A DNA stretch of 64,000 bases from DRPG01 sp964655065 (GTDB taxonomy: Bacteria; Myxococcota_A; UBA796; GCA-2862545): positions 124,001-188,000 of the forward strand of contig CAZZLC010000002.1 in assembly GCA_964655065.1 (NCBI GenBank), in the 5' to 3' direction. Each line of letters opens with the position of its first letter. Within the stretch, counting starts at the first letter, position 1. Both the position numbers and the translations under genes were made by a program. Positions 58,738 to 64,000 of the stretch are shown here, piece after piece. The notes beneath the pieces are model-generated. The model did not search any database, was not told the DNA's origin, and saw only the letters and a list, made by a program, of their open reading frames with translations.

Positions 58738-61005
58738 CTAGAGGTTGCGCGACCCGCAGCCCACGGCGTCGAGGAGCGGGTCACACGAGTAGCCGAGACC
58801 GGCCCAGACCTCGGGACCCCAGCCGGTGACGCCGTGGCAGGCACCGCAGTTGTTCTGCGTGCCGCCGAGCGCGTTGGCCGCAGGGGCGATCTCGTGGGTG
58901 ATCAGCATCCACATCTCGGTCTCCACGAAGTCCCAGCTCCGCTCGGTCGGATAGGCGTCGCCCGGATTGCCGAAGAACGCCGTCTGACCCGAGCCCTGGG
59001 CGCCCTGGGTGAGGACGGTGTCCCACATCGCGTCGGCAGTCGGCGAGGCACCGGGCTTGCGGTCTTCGCTGGCCGGCACGCTCGCCCACAGCCCGCCAGG
59101 ACCGAAGAGCTCGGGCACGATGAGGAAGTTGTTGTTCGCGGTGGTCACGTCGGCGAACTGCTTGCCCCTCATGACCTTGAACGGGTAGATCTTCGCGTCG
59201 ATATCGGCGTAGTTGGCCACTGGCGCCGCGATGAGCACCGTGGAGTCCTTCTCGGCATCGTCGAAGGTGTCGGTCGTGGAGAGGTGGAAGGTCCGACCGT
59301 CGAACCAGGCGACGTCTGGCTTGACCTTCTCGCCCCACAAGAAGGCGCCCTTCTTGAAGTCGTACTGACCGCGGGTCTGGCCGCTGTCGAAGGCCGGGTT
59401 GGCGCTCACGATGCCTTCGACCACGGGGTCATAGGCGCCGGTCCGGTCGCCGGCCACCGTCCAGTCCCAGTACATCTTGGTGGGCTGCGCGTTGCTGTAG
59501 GTCGGGACGTGACACGTCGCGCAAGCCACGTCGAGGGCGTGGTTGTCGAGGCTTGCATCGCCGTGGGGTGCGGCGTCGTGGCAGTCGGTGCAGAACAGCC
59601 GACCGGCGGTCGGCACGTTGTGAACGCCCTGACCCAGGATGCGGTGGCGGTTCTGCTCCGTCTCGGGCACCCGGTGACAGTCGGTGCAGGTGAGGCCGGC
59701 GCCGAGGTGCACGTCGATCTCGTTCTTCGGCAGGGACGTCGGGACCGCGGCGAACACCGGGTCCGTGCTGTTGTTGTCGGCGAGTCGGAGCGTCGAGCCA
59801 ATGTCGCCCTTCTTGACGTTGTCGCCACCGCCCGCACCGAAGTGGCAGCGTCCGCACTGTCCGACGCCGGGGCTGCCGACGAGGTTGGTCGCCGTCTCGA
59901 GCAGCACGGCCTCGCTCGCGTTGGTGATCGTCGGGTCCGAAGGGTTCGAGGGCCGGCCGTCACCGGGGAAGCCGTTGTTGTCCCACTCGACCGGATATCC
60001 AGCCCAGGTCCTTCCCTTCTGGTACTTGCTCGACGAGCTGTGGCAGACCAGGCAGTCGATTCGGGACGGGTCGTCGAAGTAGTCGATGGGGTTGGCGAGG
60101 CTGGCGTAGTACTCGACCGCACTCTCGCCCGCGGGCACGTAGTTGCCGGCCTTGGACGGGTTGTCGGGATCGCTGTAGCCCCAGCCGTAGCCGGCGTGGC
60201 ACATGGTGCAGCGCGCCTCGTTCGTGTCGATGGCTACGCAGAAGTTGTTGATCGACTGCTTCTTTCCGAACGGCTCGGCGAGGTTCCTCAGGGTACCGTC
60301 TTGCTCCGCGAAGTTCGGCGTCGCGCCTTCCCAGTTCCAGTGGGGGGTCTGCATGAGGTCGCGGGCCTGCGCCTCGTGGCAGTCGAGACAGTCAGCGGTG
60401 ACCTCGAGCGGGGTCGTGTACGGCCCGACGAGGACCGACGTGTGCACGAACTCGGCCTTGGTCACGCACGCGGCGGTGTCGTCCTGGATCAGGCAGTATT
60501 CGCCGTCGTCGCAGGGGGTCGGGCAGTCGAGCGGGTCGACGGCGCAGACGCCGGAGCCGTCGACGCACTCGGTGCCTTCGCCGCAGGAGGTGACGCAGGC
60601 CGGCGTGGCGAGGGTCTCGTCGCAGATCTCGCAGTTCGCGGGATCACAGGCATCGTTGCAGGCGTCGACCACGGGAATCGGGTCACAAGCCAGGGTGGCC
60701 TCGTTGCAGGTGGTGCCCTCACCACAGGGGTCCACGCACTCGGGTGTCTCCCCCGAGAGGTCGCAGTAGCTGCACGCGGTGCACTCGGGCTCGCAGACCG
60801 AGGTTCCCTCCTCGATGCACACGCCCGCCTCGCAGGTCAGACCGTCGTCGCACACCGTGCGGCAGACCGGCTCCTCGCCGCTCTCGTCACAGACCTGACA
60901 GGCACTCGCATCGCACGTCGGATCACACGCCGACTCGCTTCCGTCCTCCGCACAGCCCACGAACGTGAGAGCTGACACGAGAGCAACGACTTTCCAGACT
61001 CGCAT
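58738..61005 (-). CDS. Octaheme c-type cytochrome (tetrathionate-reductase-like) with N-terminal Cys-rich stalk
   Basis: 755 aa lipoprotein (ALTFVGC, C18, from the ATG at 61005). Residues about 25-180 are a Cys-rich stalk of four or so repeats (CDPTCD, CQVCDESGEEPVC, CGEGTTC, CEICDETLATPAC). From about 195 onward eight CxxCH heme motifs occur: CLDCH, CTMCH, CLVCH, CGRCH, CTDCH twice, CATCH and CGACH. The QARDLMQTPHWNW stretch after the first heme and the overall order match the octaheme tetrathionate reductase (OTR) family. The physiological reaction could be sulfur or nitrogen oxide reduction. No maturation genes nearby. The Cys-rich stalk is not part of the typical OTR. Confidence 0.88.
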   Translation of the reverse strand: MRVWKVVALVSALTFVGCAEDGSESACDPTCDASACQVCDESGEEPVCRTVCDDGLTCEAGVCIEEGTSVCEPECTACSYCDLSGETPECVDPCGEGTTCNEATLACDPIPVVDACNDACDPANCEICDETLATPACVTSCGEGTECVDGSGVCAVDPLDCPTPCDDGEYCLIQDDTAACVTKAEFVHTSVLVGPYTTPLEVTADCLDCHEAQARDLMQTPHWNWEGATPNFAEQDGTLRNLAEPFGKKQSINNFCVAIDTNEARCTMCHAGYGWGYSDPDNPSKAGNYVPAGESAVEYYASLANPIDYFDDPSRIDCLVCHSSSSKYQKGRTWAGYPVEWDNNGFPGDGRPSNPSDPTITNASEAVLLETATNLVGSPGVGQCGRCHFGAGGGDNVKKGDIGSTLRLADNNSTDPVFAAVPTSLPKNEIDVHLGAGLTCTDCHRVPETEQNRHRILGQGVHNVPTAGRLFCTDCHDAAPHGDASLDNHALDVACATCHVPTYSNAQPTKMYWDWTVAGDRTGAYDPVVEGIVSANPAFDSGQTRGQYDFKKGAFLWGEKVKPDVAWFDGRTFHLSTTDTFDDAEKDSTVLIAAPVANYADIDAKIYPFKVMRGKQFADVTTANNNFLIVPELFGPGGLWASVPASEDRKPGASPTADAMWDTVLTQGAQGSGQTAFFGNPGDAYPTERSWDFVETEMWMLITHEIAPAANALGGTQNNCGACHGVTGWGPEVWAGLGYSCDPLLDAVGCGSRNL

Positions 61006-61074
61006 GGGACACACCCCGGATGAGGTTCGCCCGGGGCGCGTGCAAGAGTCGAGCCAGGTCGTGGATGGCGATGG

Positions 61075-61371
61075 CTACTCTTCGGACGGGGCCGGGGGCT
61101 CGGACGACAGGCTCTCCGGAAGCTCCTCGGCGGTCCGGGACCCGAGCAGTCCGCCGGTGAGGTCGACGCCGAAGTGCCGGAGGACGGCCAAGAGGATGGC
61201 GGTCGCGACGGCCTCGTCGAGGTTCCCGACCACCGGGAGGTTGTCGGGGATCAGCTCGAACACGCCGGCCGTAGGGTTGACCAGGTACACGACGGCGAGC
61301 AGACCGAGCAAGACCGCAGCGACGTCCTTGCCAGAGACGGGGTTGTTTTGGCGAGGCGGGGAATCCGACAC
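61075..61371 (-). CDS. DUF1232 (YkvA-like) small membrane protein
   Basis: 98 aa. The GTG at 61371 has GGAGG seven bases upstream. Core: a hydrophobic helix (about 13-31, DVAAVLLGLLAVVYLVNP), then LIPDNLPVVGNLDEAVATAILLAVLR, the DUF1232 signature (pro-D-x-P and G-x-x-D-D/E). A polar acidic tail follows. The domain occurs in small membrane proteins of unknown role. It is separated from the cytochrome by 69 bases and from the CorC gene by 23, all on the same strand. Confidence 0.87.
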   Translation of the reverse strand: MSDSPPRQNNPVSGKDVAAVLLGLLAVVYLVNPTAGVFELIPDNLPVVGNLDEAVATAILLAVLRHFGVDLTGGLLGSRTAEELPESLSSEPPAPSEE

Positions 61372-61394
61372 GAGTTGGCCTCCAGCCGCGGGGC

Positions 61395-62705
61395 CTATCC
61401 CGACGAGGCTTCGCCCGCCGAATCTCCCACGCGGGCTCGTAGGCGCACGCGCCTCACCCGACGCCGGGTCGCCTCGACGATCTCGATGGTGAGGTCGCCC
61501 ACCGAGAGCACTTCCGTGGCCTCGGGAATCCGACCCGCGAGGTGCAGGCACAGGCCCGCGATCGTCGTGTAGAACCCGCTCTCGGGCAGTGACAGCTCGA
61601 GAACCCGGTTCACCTCGTGGACCGGGGCGTCTCCAGCGACCAGGAACGCCCCGTCGGGTTCGCGCCGCACGCGCTCCACGGGCACGTCGTTCTCGCTGTA
61701 GATCTCGCCGACCAACTCCTCGACCACGTCCTCGATCGTCACGAGGCCAAGCACCGTACCCCGCTCGTCCGCCACCATGGCGAGGTGGCTGCGCAGCGCC
61801 TGCAGGGTGCGCAGGAGCTCGGGCGCAGGCATGCCGGAAGGGACGAAGGGCACCGCGCGAACGAGCTCCTCGAGCCGGAAGGAGGTCGGGTCGGCGATCG
61901 CCCGACCGAGGGCCTCACGGACGTTGACGAAGCCGATGACGTCGTCGAGGTCACCATCGTAGACTGGCAGCCGTGAGTGGCTGTCCTCCGCGAGGGCCGC
62001 GAGGTCGCCCGCGGTGGCGGTTCGCGGCACCGCCTGCACCTCGCGACGGGGGACCATCACGTCGCCGGCCGACAGGCCCTCGAAGGTGAGTGCGCGGGCG
62101 GCGATCTCTCCCGCGCTCTCCTCGACGGCACCCATGCCCCGTGCCTCGTCGACGATCTGCATCACCTCGTCCCGGGACAGCCGGGTCTCCGTGAAGCTCG
62201 TGCGATCGCCGAACAGGCGCAGCACCACGTTCGACGAGCCAGTGAGGAACCACACCACCGGGGCTGCGATCCGACCGAGCCACACCATGGGCTGAGCCAC
62301 CGCCAGCGCGAACCGCTCGGCGTAGGTGAGGGCCAGCGACTTGGGAACGAGCTCGCCGAGCACGAGCGACAAGTAGGCCACCAAGCCCACGACGAGGGCG
62401 AGCGCGATGTCTTCGGCGTAGGGAGCCAGCGCGCTGGCCCGACCGATGAACGGCGCGAACTGCTCGGCGAGCCGGGCGCCCCCGAACGCTGCCGCCGTGG
62501 CGCCGACGACGGTGATGCCGACCTGAACGGTGGCGAGGAACCGCTCCTGCTCGTCGCGCAGCCGCTCGAGCGCCCTGGCGGCGGGACGCCCGGAGGCCGC
62601 GATCTCCGAGACGCGCGTGCGCCGGAGGGTGAGGACCGCGATCTCGGTGCCCGCGAACAGCCCGTTGAGCAGCACCAACGCCAGGATGATCAGGATCTCG
62701 ATCAA
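61395..62705 (-). CDS. HlyC/CorC family (CNNM-CBS-CorC) transporter-associated protein
   Basis: 436 aa. N-terminal CNNM/DUF21 membrane domain (about 1-190) with about four helices, tandem CBS domains (about 205-330, opening with VMVPRREVQAVP) and a C-terminal CorC_HlyC domain (about 345-425, in GAFLVAGDAPVHEVNRVL). Family members mediate or regulate Mg2+/Co2+ efflux. The start is TTG at 62705, with GGAGGA six bases upstream and the hydrophobic N-terminus immediately after; the frame stays open beyond but without a ribosome site. It diverges from the quinone reductase gene with a 109-base spacer. Confidence 0.9.
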   Translation of the reverse strand: MIEILIILALVLLNGLFAGTEIAVLTLRRTRVSEIAASGRPAARALERLRDEQERFLATVQVGITVVGATAAAFGGARLAEQFAPFIGRASALAPYAEDIALALVVGLVAYLSLVLGELVPKSLALTYAERFALAVAQPMVWLGRIAAPVVWFLTGSSNVVLRLFGDRTSFTETRLSRDEVMQIVDEARGMGAVEESAGEIAARALTFEGLSAGDVMVPRREVQAVPRTATAGDLAALAEDSHSRLPVYDGDLDDVIGFVNVREALGRAIADPTSFRLEELVRAVPFVPSGMPAPELLRTLQALRSHLAMVADERGTVLGLVTIEDVVEELVGEIYSENDVPVERVRREPDGAFLVAGDAPVHEVNRVLELSLPESGFYTTIAGLCLHLAGRIPEATEVLSVGDLTIEIVEATRRRVRRVRLRARVGDSAGEASSG

Positions 62706-62774
62706 CGCACGTCCTCCGGACCCTCCGTAGGCTGAGGTCCGTCGCTCCGCCACGGGCGGTACCATCGGACTTCC

Positions 62775-62799
62775 ACCCGCCGCTGTCGCGACGGCGGGT
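62775..62799 (+). other. Perfect 8-bp inverted repeat before the quinone reductase start
   Basis: ACCCGCCG and CGGCGGGT are separated by nine bases. The repeat ends a few bases before the AGGAGGA ribosome site of the gene at 62815. It could be a leader hairpin or a DNA operator in the divergent promoter region. No partner protein can be named. Confidence 0.45.
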
Positions 62800-62814
62800 C
62801 TCCCAGGAGGAGCC

Positions 62815-63783
62815 TTGCGCGCCGCGCTGATTACCGAGCTGACCGGCCCCGATGGCATCGTCGTACGCGACCTGCCCGACCCCGAGCCCCAGGCGGGCGA
62901 GGTGCGCATCCGCGTCGAGGCGGCCGGGGTGAACTTCCCCGATCTGCTGATGAGTCGCGGCCTGTACCAGGTCAAGCCACCGGTGCCGTTCTCGCCCGGC
63001 GGGGAGGTCGCGGGACAGATCGACGCGGTGGGCGACGGGGTGGCCGACTTCGCGGTAGGCGACCGCGTGCTCGGCTCGACCTTCTTCGGCGGCTTCGCGA
63101 CGCACCTCTGCCTTCCCGTGGTCCGCGTGGAGCGACTGCCGGACAGCATGAGCACCGAGACGGCGGCGGCCTTCACCTTCACGTACGCCACGAGCTGGCA
63201 CGGGCTGGTGGATCGCGGCCAGCTTCAGTCCGGCGAGCGGCTGCTCGTGCTCGGCGCGGCGGGAGGGGTCGGGCTCGCCGCGGTCGAGATCGGACGCGCG
63301 CTCGGCGCGGAGGTCGTGGCCGCCGCGAGCACCGACGACAAGCTCGAGCTCTGCCGTCAGCACGGCGCCACGCACACCATCAACTACGCCACCGACGACC
63401 TGGCCAAGCGGCTCAAGGCGCTCGGCGGGGTGGACGTCGTCTACGATCCGGTGGGCGGGGACTTCTCCCAGGCCGCGCTTCGCCGCCTGCGTCCGGGGGG
63501 CCGGCATCTCGTGGTCGGGTTCGCCGCGGGCGCGATTCCCGAGATCCCGCTCAACCTGACCCTGCTCAAGGAGTGCCAGATCGTGGGGGTCGCGTGGGGC
63601 GCCTGGTCGCTGCGCAACCCCGAGGCCCAGAAGGCCAATCAGCAGACCCTGTTCGAGATGTTCACCAAGGGCGTGCTGTCGCCGCACGTGTCTCGGCGCT
63701 ACCGCCTCGAGGAGGTCCCCGAGGCGCTCCGGGCGATGGACGAGCGGCGCGTCCTCGGCAAGTTCGTGATCGTGCCCCGCTGA
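62815..63783 (+). CDS. Quinone reductase-like zinc-independent MDR oxidoreductase
   Basis: 322 aa medium-chain dehydrogenase/reductase of the NADPH:quinone oxidoreductase type. Opening GVNFPDLLMSRGLYQVKPPVPFSPGGEVAGQID is the catalytic-domain signature. The nucleotide-binding loop is LGAAGGVGLAAVEIGRALGA, followed by YDPVGGD and GVAWGAW. No structural-zinc Cys cluster is present. The start is TTG at 62815, behind an AGGAGGA site. Such enzymes reduce quinones or enoyl groups with NADPH. It is monocistronic here. Confidence 0.9.
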   Translation: MRAALITELTGPDGIVVRDLPDPEPQAGEVRIRVEAAGVNFPDLLMSRGLYQVKPPVPFSPGGEVAGQIDAVGDGVADFAVGDRVLGSTFFGGFATHLCLPVVRVERLPDSMSTETAAAFTFTYATSWHGLVDRGQLQSGERLLVLGAAGGVGLAAVEIGRALGAEVVAAASTDDKLELCRQHGATHTINYATDDLAKRLKALGGVDVVYDPVGGDFSQAALRRLRPGGRHLVVGFAAGAIPEIPLNLTLLKECQIVGVAWGAWSLRNPEAQKANQQTLFEMFTKGVLSPHVSRRYRLEEVPEALRAMDERRVLGKFVIVPR

Positions 63784-63796
63784 ACGAGCTCCGGCC

Positions 63797-64000
63797 CTAC
63801 GACCCGGTCCCGCGGAAGGGCGTCACGCAGTCGTAGTTCGTGAGCGCCACGATCCGGCCGTGCTGGACCGTCATGAACAGCGCGATGTGTGCGTTGAGAA
63901 ACGAGCCCGCCTTCGTGGTGCCCAGATCGATGGCGAGCTGCGCCTCCCACCGGAGCCGGCAGGCGATCCGGTCGCCCATCACCACGACCTCCTCGGAGGT
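63797..64000 (-). CDS. NTF2/SnoaL-like protein (3' part, truncated by window edge)
   Basis: The last 67 codons of a minus-strand gene, open to the right edge and ending at 63797. The segment with two curved strands, VMGDRIACRLRWEA and then the long FLNAHIALFMTVQHGRIVALTNYDC, looks like the C-terminal half of a SnoaL/NTF2-like alpha+beta barrel, a fold used by small isomerases, cyclases and binding proteins. The start and catalytic half lie outside the window. It converges on the MDR gene with a 13-base gap. Confidence 0.7.
   Translation of the reverse strand, partial: TSEEVVVMGDRIACRLRWEAQLAIDLGTTKAGSFLNAHIALFMTVQHGRIVALTNYDCVTPFRGTGS

Noticed and set aside
1..64000. CRISPR array, rRNA, tRNA, prophage or insertion sequence
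   Set aside because: I saw no spaced repeat array, no tRNA-like cloverleaf with CCA context, no conserved rRNA block, and no transposase or phage protein among the translated genes.

Overview
The window is high-GC DNA (roughly two thirds G+C or more by eye, with strong G/C preference at third codon positions). It probably comes from a Myxococcota or related delta-proteobacterial-type Gram-negative bacterium. The reasons are at least ten lipobox-bearing secreted proteins with Asp/Thr/Pro-rich linkers, a C-terminal Cys-TM-Arg tail of the MYXO-CTERM type, many hybrid histidine kinases, a TonB energy transducer, an outer-membrane cellulose-export channel and a steroid 5-alpha-reductase-like enzyme. 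No rRNA, tRNA, CRISPR array, insertion sequence or integrase was seen. A 100-N scaffold gap flanked by an exact 55-base duplication shows that this is a draft, possibly metagenomic, assembly.

Layout. (1) 1-10629, plus strand: a nearly gapless sensory operon. It encodes a receiver-kinase, a membrane HAMP kinase whose ATPase domain has decayed, a FecR-domain membrane protein, a giant Ig-type protein with a probable outer-membrane barrel, a giant Ig-type lipoprotein and a small soluble kinase. (2) 10614-14036, minus: plsC-like acyltransferase, UbiB/ABC1-type kinase, a small CxxC protein and an M50 (site-2-type) protease. (3) 14196-20973, plus: an acidic lipoprotein, a TonB-like transducer (probably CTG start), an AHSA1/SRPBCC protein, then the coupled housekeeping trio valS-nadC-birA. 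(4) 20974-24000: assembly gap, an unrecognised small protein, an RluA-family pseudouridine synthase, a DUF4342-like/TPR protein and two small envelope proteins. (5) 24042-40022, minus: a seven-gene translationally coupled cellulose operon read DUF4301 protein, bcsA, bcsB, bcsZ (GH8), bcsC, a lipoprotein, and a GH44 endoglucanase with a MYXO-CTERM-like anchor. (6) 40368-41877, plus: a 5-alpha-reductase family enzyme and a lipoprotein. (7) 41921-47488, minus: DUF5996 protein, lipoprotein, glutamate-receptor-type ion channel, secreted protein, PhoX-type protein, TSP3-repeat protein. (8) 47588-58583: a repeat-rich Asp/Gly lipoprotein, enoyl-CoA hydratase, alpha/beta hydrolase coupled to a molybdopterin oxidoreductase, a PAS hybrid kinase, and three lipoproteins of which two are tandem paralogues. 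(9) 58738-64000: octaheme cytochrome with a Cys-rich stalk, DUF1232 protein, CNNM/CorC protein, quinone reductase-like MDR enzyme and the end of an NTF2-like protein.

How the genes work together. The cellulose block is the most coherent system. A predicted nucleotidyltransferase-like protein (DUF4301) is coupled to a c-di-GMP-responsive synthase (BcsA with PilZ), its periplasmic partner BcsB, an export channel BcsC and two different cellulases, one a lipoprotein and one probably anchored at the surface. The first operon looks like a surface-sensing device in which envelope proteins with many Ig-like domains are co-made with three kinases, one of which cannot bind ATP by itself. Functional statements below are by recognition of family motifs in the translated sequence; no database search was run.
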